Part shown: one piece after another, positions 54,383-64,000 of the stretch
How the letters are laid out: every line of letters starts with the position of its first letter
Numbering within the stretch: the first letter of the stretch is position 1
Assembly: GCF_002234675.1 (NCBI RefSeq)
Contig: NC_019866.2
Location: 14,661,261-14,725,260, forward strand
Source of the DNA: Oryzias latipes
Taxonomy: Eukaryota; Chordata; Actinopteri; Beloniformes; Adrianichthyidae
Length of the DNA: 64,000 nucleotides
Direction of reading: 5' to 3'
Program-made: the position numbers and the translations under genes
The notes under the pieces: generated by a model
Seen by the model: the letters and a program-made list of their open reading frames with translations, nothing else
What the model was told of the DNA's origin: nothing
Database searches by the model: none

Positions 54383-55586
54383 CCACATATAGCAAAGAGT
54401 TGTCATCCGTTGTTTTTAAATAGTATTTGAAAGAACAGTGAATGGAAAAAAGGGAAAATTTATATTTTGCAGAAACACTTTTAAAGGAGTAAAATAACAA
54501 CAGCTTTAGGAAAAGTGAGATGTGTTGTTTCTTTTTCCTTGTCAAATTTTTACTTTTTTTTGTTGCTATTTTAGTATGCAGGTTTTTAGTTGATTGCTCA
54601 TACTTTCAATGGAGCTGTTAAAGGGAGTCGCAGACCAATTTATTATGTGGGAGGATTTGTTGTTTTCCTATTTAATTTATTTTGTCCAGCCTTTTTTTAG
54701 GTGCCATACCTATTCTAAACAAGAACAAAATTGTATAACTTTCATAATATAATTTACTCTAACTCAGCTGTATTTTATATTGTGTCAGAATTTAAAAAAT
54801 GTTACGCTTTTTGTAATTTCTTCTACATTAAATAAAAATCTTATCTTAGAAGCACCAAAGTAATTTTGTTGGAAATTCTTTATAATGATTATTAAATGTG
54901 TTTGGACATTAAAAGTCTCTATGTTCAGAGAAGCAAAAAAGCTTTAAGACAATCTTTTATGTTGTTATTTTTCTTCGAATCAAATCAAATCAAACTTTAT
55001 TTATAAAGCACTTTTCATACAAAAAATATAACACAAATTGCTTTACATTAAAACACAACAAAATATAAAAACAGACAATTTAAAAATAAATAAATAAAAA
55101 TAAATAAATAAATAGGGCCCCACTCCCCGTACCTCCTTTCACACCTCCCACCCCCTAACTGATGGCAATAGACAAATAGAATTTTTTTTTCAAATTTTCG
55201 TCATCTACTGCATTTTATTGAAACAAAAAATAGTGATTCTAAACCCATTTGATGCGTCTCTGACACAGGCTGGGGTTTGATCAGCCTCGGTTCACTGTAG
55301 GGTTTCTGACTAGAGATCCACAGCACCCTGTGTGTTCAGGAAACCACACTGATGATGTGTTCAATGTCAAACAATGGCAGATGAACATGTTTTATCTGAA
55401 ACATTAACTGTTTAATGATCTGCATGTTCAAAACATTATTTTTTATAATTACAATACAACTGTAGCCAGACTGGTCATTGACAATATTTATTTTACTCTT
55501 TAACTGTTCTTTTTAAAAAAAAAATTAAAATAAAATACTTAAAAATGGCCATTCATATTATTTAAATATAATTTTCATTCAACAAT
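54383..55586. other. B4 3' flank and C1 upstream flank
   Basis: AT-rich. A LINE 3'-end motif (CAAACTTTATTTATAAAGCA) lies near 54990, followed by A-rich (AAAT)n around 55080-55110. No genes. Confidence 0.5.
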
Positions 55587-55594
55587 ATGCAAAT
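55587..55594 (+). promoter_or_regulatory. Octamer ATGCAAAT of C1
   Basis: Perfect octamer 79 bp before the C1 ATG. Confidence 0.7.
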
Positions 55595-55672
55595 GTGTTT
55601 TTTATTATAAGGAAGTGAAGTGTGAGTGTGTGAGTCAGAAAGACCTCAGTGAGTTCATCTTCAGCATCAACC

Positions 55673-56124
55673 ATGTTCTCTGCAGCTCTGATGCTGCTGC
55701 TGACAGCTGGATCCTGTGAGGAGATTTCAGTGGATTCACAGCAATAATCAGATCAGAAACATTTCAGATTCAGATGAATGATGGAGATGATGTTGGTTTG
55801 TGTTTCCACAGGTGTGGACAGTATTGATCTCATCCAGCCAGACTCAAAGGTTGTTCAGACTGGACAGTCTTTGACCATCAGCTGTCAGGTTTCTGGATAT
55901 TCACTGACTGATGGTTATGCAACAGGCTGGATCAGACAGCGAGAAGGAAAACCAATGGACTGGATTTTTTATCAATGGGGGAGTAGTAGTGGGAGCTTCC
56001 ATCAAAATGATGCTCTGAAAAACAAGTTCAGCTACAGCAGAGACACTTCTGCAGGAACAGTGACAATAACAGGACAGAATCTGCAGCCTGAAGACACAGC
56101 TGTGTATTACTGTGTGAGACGCCC
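55673..56124 (+). CDS. ighv: IGHV segment C1 (third family), apparently functional
   Basis: Leader 55673-55715 (MFSAALMLLLTAGS), intron 55716-55811, V exon 55812-56124 (313 bp, longer than A or B). Codes SIDLIQPDSKVVQTGQSLTI with FR1 Cys, CDR1 GYSLTDGYATG, WIRQREGKPMDWI, a long glycine/serine CDR2 YQWGSSSGS, FR3 KNKFSYSRDTSAGTVTITGQ and TAVYYCVRRP. No stops. The only complete member of its family here; a V-less relative flank is at 46650. Confidence 0.92.
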
Positions 56125-56162
56125 CACAGTGATACAAACAAACACAAACCTGGACAAAAACT
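56125..56162 (+). other. V-RSS of C1 (22-bp spacer)
   Basis: CACAGTG 56125-56131, spacer 56132-56153, ACAAAAACT 56154-56162. Confidence 0.85.
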
Positions 56163-56540
56163 CAGCAGCTATAATGACGGAAAGTTTACTAATGTCTATT
56201 TGAACAGATAAAGACAGTTCAATATTTGTGCACAAATTGACATGAAACACACATTTGTTTACATACAGTAAGCAACAAAAAACACAACTACATGTGAACA
56301 ATAAAGACAAATTCTAGTGGAATTCTCTGAGATACTAAAGAACCTAATCCTGCTGTAACTGTGACTGCAGAAAGAAAGAAAAGTGGAAAACAACTTGAAT
56401 CCAAAAACACGACTATAGAGGAATAAACATCCAACTTCTTCACAATTTTAACAAAATATTTAAAGTAAAATCTGAAAAAAACTTCAACACTTCAAAAAAT
56501 GTCAGATGCTACTGGATCATGTGAGTCTCGTTGAAAAAAA
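56163..56540. other. C1 3' flank
   Basis: Non-coding; the first ~250 bp recur at 46660-46900. A relic of a family A leader (CTACTGGATCATGTGAGT) ends it near 56527. Confidence 0.55.
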
Positions 56541-56614
56541 TGACAAGTGCTGTATTTTTATGAACTCTGACAGTTGATATATTTATTTCTAAAACACATG
56601 TTCATCTTTTTCAG

Positions 56615-58337
56615 GTGTAAAGTGTGAACAGCTGACACAGCCAGCCTCTGTGAGTCTGCAGCCAGGTGAGAGGCTGACCATCAGCCTCTCAGGTCTCTTA
56701 TTCTGTGAGCAGCTACTACACAGGTTGGATCAGACAGCCTGTAGGGAAAGGACTGGAATGGATTGGGATGAAACACACTGGAGCTTCTTTGTTTTTTTTT
56801 TTTTTTTTTTTTAACTTGTCCTGTCCAACAGCTAGGCAGGCAGATGAGAGCTGAGGGCCTCTTGTGTTGGACATATTTTACTTTAACAAGAGGGGTTATT
56901 AATCTTCAGACAAACCAAAGGTATGTCTGGATAAACCCCTTTTGTAATTGAGGCCAAACTTTATTAATTTCAACCATGTTTGATAATTTCTGGTGTTGGA
57001 CCGGACGGAAAAGGAAAGACGGGAAGAAGAGAGGGATGTTAGAGAGAGAGAGGGGGGGGGGGTGATAGTGAGAGGGGGGGTGGGGGGGATAAGACCATGA
57101 AGCAGCATAGAGCAGACAGGTTTACTGGTTGTTTATCATTACGGTAAGGTTAAAATGTAGTACAAAAAGGGCGGGGCCTGTCCACACACACACTGAAATG
57201 TTATCAACATACCTGCTAGCTGCAAAAATGTCCACATGTCAACATGTACACAAAACAGATAGTGTTCACACACGCATACCTATGCCTTTAAACCAACTAG
57301 TGTGAAATCTTTCATTCATTCAATCATGCAAACTATTAGTGCAAAGGTGAGCTAACACCTGTGCTCAGGTGAGTGTTTATGTTCTTCTAAAATGGATGGT
57401 GGAATGTGAAAAGAAGGAAGAGGAGCGCCCAGCCACCCCCACACCCAGACCCCTGCCGCAGCAGCAGCGGCAGCCGGAATCCCCCCAACGCCACACGGGA
57501 ACGGCAGGGAACAACCGCCCCACAGGCGACAAAGACCGCCACCCGGGCCAGGGGCAGCAGGACCGCCGCGAGGCCCCCAGAGCCAGAGAGCAGGGAGGCG
57601 CGGAGGGAAAGAGAGCGCCGCCCCAGCCCAACCAGGAAAGCAGCCCCCCCCAACGCAGGGCCCCACCGGAGAAGGACGCCCACAGCCCCAGACGAGCACC
57701 CCACCACCACCAGGAGTTCCGGGCATCCCCCCGCCCCAACCCCAGGTACGAGCCAGGACCCCCCAAGGGAGACCCTCTCCGCGCTCCATGCAGCCACCCA
57801 CCCGGCCCACGGTTGGTCCAGGAAGGAGCAAGGCAGGGGCCCGCCGCCCCCGCCCAGGAGGGGGGAACCCCGGGGAAAAAAGGGGGCCCACAAGGGGTGT
57901 TGTAAATATGGACCGACCAGGCTTGGCAACTATTGGAAGTTTGGCGGGGCCCAGCGCTCAGGGGCAAGGACCAGGACCCACCCCCCAGGGACACGAACAC
58001 CCCCGGCTCAGGTGTAATGTGAACCCCCCCACCGCGCGGAGAGAGCACCGCCCGGCCCAGGAAGCCGGCACCCAGGGGACACGGCCGCCGTCGCCAAGGG
58101 GCCCGCACCCCCCACCAGGGAAGGGGCAGGGGACAGATGGACCCAGGTCCCACCTTCCTTGCAAAACGTGTGTGCGTGTATGAGTGTTTGAGAGGGTGTG
58201 TGTGTGAGCTTCTTACTACAAAGATTCACTGAAGAACAAGTTCAGCATTGATTTGGACTCTTCCAACAACAGAGTGACTCTAAATGGACAGAGCATGCAG
58301 CCTGAAGACTGTGCCGTGTATTTATGTGCCAGAAGGT
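56615..58337 (+). pseudogene. ighv: IGHV pseudogene psiA7 (family A, split by a 1.4-kb insertion)
   Basis: V exon part 1 (56615-56789) and part 2 (58215-58337) flank an insertion with 9-bp duplications GAGCTTCTT. Before the insertion the exon already carried a +1 frameshift at the FR1 Cys (ACCATCAGCCTCTCAGG for ACCATCACCTGTCAGG), which removes the Cys. The leader exon is degenerate and lacks an ATG, though the splice acceptor TTTTTCAG is present. The end reads YLCARR and the RSS is intact. Confidence 0.9.
56790..58205 (-). mobile_element. Retroposed element with GC-rich body inside psiA7
   Basis: Starts with a T run of about 24 (poly-A on the minus strand), then the same AACTTGTCCTGTCCAACAGC segment as 45506-45614, a middle AT-balanced part, a very GC-rich block (57405-58150) and a (GT)n end. 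Target duplications GAGCTTCTT at 56781-56789 and 58206-58214. Long overlapping frames in the GC-rich block on both strands have biased Pro/Arg/Gly composition and no recognised domain. Confidence 0.75.
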
Positions 58338-58376
58338 CACAGTGACACAAACCATCAGCAGACCTGAACAAAAACC
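58338..58376 (+). other. V-RSS of psiA7 (consensus)
   Basis: CACAGTG 58338-58344, spacer 58345-58367, ACAAAAACC 58368-58376. Confidence 0.88.
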
Positions 58377-59338
58377 CCTCAGAGCCTGAAAACTTGTAAC
58401 ATAAATTCAGACTGAGCCGCCGCATCCTGACTCCGCTCTGCAGTGTTTTCTTCTTTTGAAGCCCGCGGTGCAGCTGTGTTTGTTAAGGAGAAGAACATAG
58501 TCGTAGGCAGTTGTCGCTCTTTTTCTATGGGTTTTAGAGAAACTCCAAATTGCAAGATGATTTGCACGTACGTAATGTAAATTTGAAAAGCTGTTTTACA
58601 TACGTGTACATATTAAACTGCAACGTTATTGACGCACATGTAGAGAAGAAGCGGAGTGACTTTTTAGCCAATCAGAATGCAGAACACAATGCACGATCCA
58701 ATCCGTGAAGTAGCGAAACTTTGAAAAGTAAACCGTGTTTTAGCAAGGGATCACTGTACAGACCAAAGGTATGGACATACGTTCTCATGCAAATGAATGG
58801 GAAGGAAGGTGTGTCCAAACTTTTGGTCTGTACTGTAAGTCTTAATGAATCTTTTTGTTTGTCTGAAAAACTGATAACAATAAAACAGCCGTTTTTTACA
58901 GTTCATTTCCAGAAAAGGTTTCCTGACAAAAACCTAAACTTGTAAGAATCCTGGTAGATTATAAAATCTTAATCTGATCATCTTCTGTACTTTACTCAAC
59001 TCACTATTTCTTTTCTTAAATTTCCTAAAGAAAATATAGACATTCTGCAAAAAAATATTAGAGTTAGCTTATCTTTGTTTTTGGCATACACTAATTTAAA
59101 CGATAAAGAAATGAAATATCATAAAAAATGTGACAGGAATTCAATAGAAGATATCACCTACTGCAGTAATCATTTCAGGAACAGCATTTATGTGAAATGA
59201 TCTCTTCTTAAATGAATTCATAAAAGTTTCTTTTTATAAATAAAAAAAGTGAAATAATTTAATTAGATCAGAAAAAAGTCTTTTCTGATTCAAATGTGAA
59301 TTCTGATGGAGCTGAATGTCTTCTGTGAGGTGGAGTCA
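58377..59338. other. psiA7-BD interval
   Basis: About 300 bp of unassigned sequence, a small palindromic MITE, then B-type upstream flank. Confidence 0.5.
58757..58832. mobile_element. Palindromic TA-flanked MITE (76 bp)
   Basis: Inverted ends TACAGACCAAAGGT / ACTTTTGGTCTGTA around a core with near-perfect hairpin (TATGGACA ... TGTCCAAA). Carries an ATGCAAAT octamer at 58787-58794 by chance. A common type of Tc1-like fish MITE by recollection. Confidence 0.65.
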
Positions 59339-59346
59339 ATGCAAAC
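59339..59346 (+). promoter_or_regulatory. Octamer-like ATGCAAAC of hybrid gene BD
   Basis: Identical B-type promoter arrangement, 69 bp before the ATG. Confidence 0.6.
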
Positions 59347-59414
59347 ATGGACGTCTTCCTCCTCTATTTATCTGACAGCAGAGATGACAGCAGAGACACT
59401 GAACTCAGTTGAAC

Positions 59415-59848
59415 ATGATGGACTGTAGGACAGGACTGCTGCTTTTAACTCTCTGTTATGCAGGTGAACATCATCATGCAGATATTGTAGATTTCTGATG
59501 TTTTCCTTTTTTAAATCCAGTTTTCTGATTTTCCTTCCCAGTTGTTGATGGACAGACTCTGACTGAGTCTGAATCTGTGGTTAAAAGACCTGGAGAATCC
59601 CACAGACTGACCTGTTCAGCCTCTGGATTCACTTTCAGCAGCTATCGCATGAGCTGGATCAGACAGGCTCCTGGAAAAGGACTGGAGTGGATCGCTTATA
59701 TTAGCACCTACAGTGATCCAATTTATTACTCCCAGTCAGTCCAGGGGCGGTTTTCCATTTCCAGAGATGATTCCAGCAGTAAAGTTTATTTACAGATGAA
59801 CAGTTTAAGGATGGAGGACACAGCAGTTTATTACTGTGCCAGAACAGA
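59415..59848 (+). CDS. ighv: IGHV segment BD (family B 5' half, different 3' half)
   Basis: Leader 59415-59463, intron 59464-59541 and V exon 59542-59848. Up to FR2 ([20 protein letters not shown]) it is family B. From CDR2 on it is different: [40 protein letters not shown] and ART. The RSS spacer and 3' flank also differ from B genes and match the orphan flank at 50225. Coding frame intact, both Cys present. Best read as a recombinant or gene-conversion product with a breakpoint near 59700. Confidence 0.9.
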
Positions 59849-59887
59849 CACAGTGAGAGACATTTTGGGGACGGTCCCACAAAAAGT
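59849..59887 (+). other. V-RSS of BD (23-bp spacer)
   Basis: CACAGTG 59849-59855, spacer 59856-59878, nonamer ACAAAAAGT 59879-59887 (two mismatches at the end). Confidence 0.82.
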
Positions 59888-60808
59888 ACTTCCTCTTTTA
59901 TCTGTTTAAATCATCTCATCAATGTCAGACAGATGTTGTTTTTCTGCACAATTCTGCTGAGGCATATTTGGTTTCCCTGTTTTTTTCCTTCCCTGTTTTT
60001 GACTTTCAGCTAGAAGCACCAGAATAAAATGAAGTAGAGTTAATGAATTGATTTTCTTGGAAATTTTTGTTCATGTGTGGTATAAAAATGGAAAAATTAT
60101 AGTTTTAGCAGTCTTATTTTATGCAAATTTCTTTCATAAAAAACTGTGATAAAATTTAGTCAAATCTGATACAAAAAATATTTAGAATGATTTGTTCAAT
60201 AAATTCCATGAACCTACTTGATCACCTTTACACAAAACAACAGAAAAAGATCAGATTGTGTTCATTTTGAATTATATATGTTTTTTCTAAATTCTTCATC
60301 TTATTGACAATTTCTCAAATTTACAGATGACAGAAAGGAACACGTTTTTTAAAGTTGATTACATTTACTTGTTACAGTAATCCTCCACATTTTGTTACTA
60401 TATCAGAATACTGCAACTGACTTAATTGATCAAAATTGGCACTTTTTGTTAAAACCTATTTAATAAATTGTGTTTATTTGTAAATATTTAACAACGCAAA
60501 AGTAAAAGTAAAGCTGATGTAAGATCTAAAAGCTTCAGAACTTGAAACAAGGAATTAAAAAAAGTGACAAATTATTAAGATTTAAATGATTATTTTAAAC
60601 AAATATTTAATATTGAGGTTACGTTTTTGTCTTAATATAACCATTTGTATTTCAATATAATATAAATTATCAGAGAGCAGACGGCTGATCTGCAGATGCA
60701 CGGTTTATTCACCAAAATTCAGATGTTTGATCTTCTGCTCCACATGTAAATGTTGATCTGATCTGTCATTTCACTGAAATTTCATTTCCTGACAGCCCCA
60801 TGTACTGT
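59888..60808. other. BD 3' flank and A8 upstream flank
   Basis: AT-rich; parallels 50225-51168. No genes seen. Confidence 0.5.
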
Positions 60809-60816
60809 AAACAAAT
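60809..60816 (+). promoter_or_regulatory. Degenerate octamer AAACAAAT of A8
   Basis: Same position and sequence as in A6 and psiA3. Confidence 0.35.
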
Positions 60817-60907
60817 CAGGCTCTTACATCACCATTCATATTAAAAAGATGAATGTTGTCAGCCAAGTAGAAGCTCCAAATCAGTCATCTTCATCATCAT
60901 CCTCATC

Positions 60908-61319
60908 ATGTTCTCTGTAGTTCTGCTGCTGCTTCTGGCTGCTGGATCCTGTGAGTTTGACTGAGACAAAGACACTGTTCACTGTTGTTCCACCATTAAC
61001 CATTAAACTGTTTGTCCTCTTCAGGTGTAAAGTGTGAACAGCTGACACAGCCAGCCTCTGTGAGTCTGCAGCCAGGTCAGAGGCTGACCATCACCTGTCA
61101 GGTCTCTTATTCTGTGAGCAGCTACTGGACAGCTTGGATCAGACAGACTGCAGGGAAAGGACTGGAGTGGATTGGGATGAAATACACTGGAGCCTCTTAC
61201 TACAAAGATTCACTGAAGAACAAGTTCAGCATTGATTTAGACTCTTCCAACAACAGAGTGACTCTAAATGGACAGAACATGCAGCCTGAAGACTCTGCTG
61301 TGTATTTCTGTGCCAGAGT
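60908..61319 (+). CDS. ighv: IGHV segment A8 (family A), coding intact
   Basis: Leader 60908-60950, intron 60951-61024, V exon 61025-61319. FR1 PASVSLQPGQRLTITCQVS, CDR1 [25 protein letters not shown]2 MKYTGAS, FR3 as in A1, YFCARV. No stops. The heptamer ends in A instead of G. The 3' flank is the third copy of the psiA2/psiA4 flank, without the MITE and LTR insertions. Confidence 0.92.
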
Positions 61320-61358
61320 CACAGTAACACAAACCATCAGCAGACCTGAACAAAAACC
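61320..61358 (+). other. V-RSS of A8 with variant heptamer CACAGTA
   Basis: CACAGTA 61320-61326, 23-bp spacer 61327-61349, ACAAAAACC 61350-61358. Confidence 0.85.
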
Positions 61359-62800
61359 TCTCAGAGCCTGAAAACTCAACATGAATCCACCAGAGGAGGC
61401 GCTCTAACACTACTGGATATTTGTTCAGTAAAGGAGAAGATAGTCACAACTTTTATTTGTTTTTGAAGGATGAAATAAATGAAATGTAGTCTGACAATTG
61501 TCGAAATTTAAAGAAAATGCTTTATGTAATCTTTAATTTAACATTTGAGTGGACATATAAATTGATTTTTGGTAAATAATGACTATCATTAGAATTGCAA
61601 AGGCAAATGCATGAGACTTGGTTTGTGGAACTATAACTTAAAAACAAAGTTACGCTAATTTGACAAAAAATCAATACACATAGACTTAACAAAACTGGAC
61701 TCTAAAAACCTGAAATTAGGGGAAACATGACTAGTAAACTTTTATTCCAAATATTTTGTTACATTAAAAAAAACCAAGACAGGGCTAATATTTTCTTTTT
61801 TTGAGAATATGTGAAGAAATTGGTTTTTATCATTATCATTGTTCAAATGTAGTTGTTTAAATATATTTTAAATGTTAACCTAGATTGACCTTTTTACCTT
61901 TTAAAAATACAGTTCTGTGTTTGTTTATCTGCTTCTCTTCCCCAGGATGACACACGACACACTGTCCTTAGCTGATGAGGAATACTGTTTGAACTGAGAA
62001 TCTTCCCAAATGGTTCATTACATGACTCCCCTTCTCTCTGTTTGGAAATTGTAACCTCCTACTTGAATTCTCACTAAAAGGAGCACTGGGAGAAGCAGAC
62101 CTTTGAGAAGAGAAGTTACTTGTGCATAAGTAACTTTGATTCTTGTTGTGGTTTGTGGTTTCTTATTGTGTTTTTCTTCAATGTCTAGATGCATTTATCT
62201 GACAGAATAGAAACAAGATTTTTCTGTCTGTACAAAAAAAAAAAATTGTTTTCCATTAATAGCATGTTAACAATAAAATGTAACAAAACAGTTTCCTGTG
62301 GATTAATTCTTTTATAGCTTCCAGTTATGATCTAACTATACTTGTGGTAAATGTGTCCTGGCCTTTTGTTATAAGTCAGAATCAAAGATTTACAGCTTCT
62401 CATTAAAGAGTCATTTCCTCCCTGTCTGTGCCTTTGGGACACCAGCTGAGGCCAAACCACTGAAAGAAAGACTCAACTTTGCAGATGCATAAGATCTTTG
62501 TTTCACTGCTCAGTTTGCATGTCAGCAGATGCTCGTGTCTGTTCACATGTTCTGCATATGTTCATCAATTGAAACAAGGTTTTAACATCGTGTATTAAAA
62601 AGAAAAGAGTAATTGTTGCAGATTTGTAGATTTGACTGATGTTTGAGTTCCACCTCAAAATATCTATAATAGAAATGTTTTACAGGTTACAACTGACAAC
62701 TGGTTACACACCAAGAACAGGTTGATGATGCTGCAATGCTCTACTTATCGTTGCCAATGCTTCACTAATGTTGTTACTGAAGCGATAGACTGAAACAAAT
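61359..62800. other. A8 3' flank (duplicate of 37400-39690 without insertions)
   Basis: Colinear with the psiA4 flank; lacks the TTAA MITE and the CTAGT-flanked insertion. No genes seen. Confidence 0.55.
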
Positions 62801-62817
62801 TAATATTATCATTGAGA

Positions 62818-63047
62818 TGTTGTTGTTTCTCTTTTGGCTTTTCCCATCAGGGGTCGCCACAGCGAGCAAGTTGCATGGTAAGTTTGGCAATGTTTTAACG
62901 CTGGATGCCCTTCCTGATGCAACCTTCTCAAAGCAACCAGGCTTGGGACCAGCATAGAAGTAGAGAAGGGAAGAGGGAGCAGCCCGGATTCGAACCCTGG
63001 TTTCACGGACGGAAGGCGCCGCAAACCAGCACGAGCTAAACCGGCTC
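62818..63047 (-). mobile_element. tRNA-derived SINE (230 bp, second family)
   Basis: The minus strand has a tRNA-like head (GGTTTAGCTCGTGCTGG, B box GGTTCGAATCC) and a body ending GTGGCGACCCCTGATGGG. Perfect 17-bp duplications TAATATTATCATTGAGA (62801-62817, 63048-63064). Empty site at about 39686-39702. Confidence 0.88.
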
Positions 63048-63064
63048 TAATATTATCATTGAGA

Positions 63065-63465
63065 ACATGTGACAAATAATTGAAAGCAAACTCAAGCACA
63101 AACAACATTGGAAGACTTAACAATAACTCTATATAGATTTAAAAATAGGTTAAAATTAAAAAAGAAATAAAAATGTGTGTGAACAATGTCAAAAATATAT
63201 TTTTGCTTCAGTTGTCATTGGAACTGTAGAAAAGTTATTCTTGCTGCTTGATTCTAAATCAAAAGTTATTTATATATATATATTATATATGGGTTATTTC
63301 TGTCCAGTCCAGGCTCCTCCCACAATCCACAAACCTAATGCATAGGTTGATTAAGGACTCTAAAATGTCTCTTAGGTTTGATTTAATTTATCAATTTATT
63401 GTGTGAAAGTGTGTGAGGTTTTGTTTCTGTGTTGCCCTGCGATGGACTAACAGCTGTCCAGATCT
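63065..63465. other. Flank and SINE body, duplicate of 39705-40145
   Basis: Includes a (TA)n stretch near 63270 where the SINE head is lost; SINE body from about 63290. Confidence 0.5.
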
Positions 63466-64000
63466 GGGGTGTCAAACTCATTTTGGTTTGGGGGCCACAT
63501 TCCACCCGTCTGATCTCAAGTGGGCCGGACCAGTACCATAAAAGCAAAAATAACCCATGGTCAGCTTGTTATACCACTGTCATTCAAGTGTGCAAAACAC
63601 AATAAAATGTCAAAGAATCTTTTCCTGGTTGGCTGCTTAAGTTTTGTGGCAACACCTGCCTTCTTCCTGACCTTTAATGGGGCACCATCAGTGACCAGAC
63701 TGGCATCACGTGACCACTTCACACCAACATTGTCCACTGCAGTAACTAGAGAGCTGACTGTCATCAGCTGTTGTTGTGTCCATAAACTCAGCAAACTCTG
63801 CTGTGACAGTCACTTCAACACCTCTAATAAATATGCACAGTTGTATATACCTGTGATGTCAGTGCTTTCATCATTAGCGACCAAAAAAGCAAAAAAATGA
63901 CTGGATTCCTTCATTTGGCCGCCCAAATCAGAGATGTTGTATCTGGCATTGTAATACTTGATAGACTTATGTTGGCAAAGGTCGACGTTTTTTTGGAGCA
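63466..64000 (-). mobile_element. hAT element with GTF2IRD2-like transposase (duplicate, cut by window edge)
   Basis: Same insertion point in the SINE and same left end TGGGGTGTCAAACTCAT as 40146. Minus-strand transposase pieces WSRDASLVTDGAPLKVRKKA (63561-63794) are present. Confidence 0.75.

Noticed and set aside
57352-58183. Long overlapping frames on both strands in the GC-rich block (up to 258 codons).
   Set aside because: They overlap in many frames, have Pro/Arg/Gly-biased composition expected from GC-rich DNA with few stop codons, and lie inside a retroposed insert. No domain was recognised.
58787-58794. Perfect octamer ATGCAAAT upstream of gene BD.
   Set aside because: It lies in a small palindromic MITE over 600 bp from the start codon; the B-type promoter of BD has its own site at 59339-59346.
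1-64000. D segments, J segments or constant-region exons.
   Set aside because: I looked for 12-bp-spacer signals and the W-G-x-G J motif followed by a splice donor and saw none; no constant Ig domain exon was recognised.
1-64000. CRISPR arrays, bacterial operons or phage features.
   Set aside because: The window is vertebrate nuclear DNA with introns and eukaryotic transposons. The only tandem arrays are short minisatellites at 10605, 36178, 12062 and 37922.

Overview
The window looks like part of the immunoglobulin heavy-chain variable (IGHV) array of a teleost fish, probably a spiny-rayed one. The evidence is a series of two-exon V segments, all on the + strand. Each has a hydrophobic leader exon, an intron of about 50-100 bp, a V exon with the FR1 Cys, the W-[IV]-R-Q motif and the Y-[FY]-C end, and then a CACAGTG heptamer, a 22-23 bp spacer and an ACAAAAACC-like nonamer. 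I see no D, J or constant exons. The repeats are also fish-like: Ty3/Gypsy elements, L2-like LINEs, tRNA-derived SINEs, hAT, PIF/Harbinger and TTAA-type elements.

V segments. Family A (mature start EQLTQPAS) and family B (DGQTLTESE) alternate; family C (SIDLIQPDS) occurs once, and one gene is a B/other hybrid. Apparently intact: A1 (6.5 kb), B1 (9.8), B2 (35.3), A5 (41.9, weak nonamer), B3 (44.6), A6 (51.3), B4 (53.9), C1 (55.7), hybrid BD (59.4), A8 (60.9, altered heptamer). Broken: psiA2 (11.3), B-leader scrap (12.58), psiA3 (27.9), orphan A tail (34.0), psiA4 (36.9), interrupted psiA7 (56.6-58.3), plus V-less flanks at 46.65 kb (C-type) and 50.2 kb (hybrid-type).

Layout. 0-3.8 kb: minus-strand Gypsy element whose integrase precedes reverse transcriptase (Gmr1-like order). 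3.5-12.6 kb: first copy of an A-B-A cassette. 12.6-22.8 kb: two Gypsy elements, one on the minus strand with LTR and SINE insertions, then a plus-strand chromodomain element with its 3' LTR. 23.2-38.5 kb: second copy of the cassette, expanded by insertions. 36.9-41 kb is copied again at 60.9-64 kb. 42-56 kb: A, B and C genes around a decayed Harbinger transposase.

The V segments supply the heavy-chain V(D)J repertoire. Family B and C promoters carry octamer-like sites, and A1 has a perfect one. Duplication of A/B cassettes and transposon insertion explain most of the array. Many insertions can be ordered in time because the duplicated copies preserve empty and filled sites with target-site duplications. 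All similarity statements come from reading the sequence by eye; no alignments or database searches were run.
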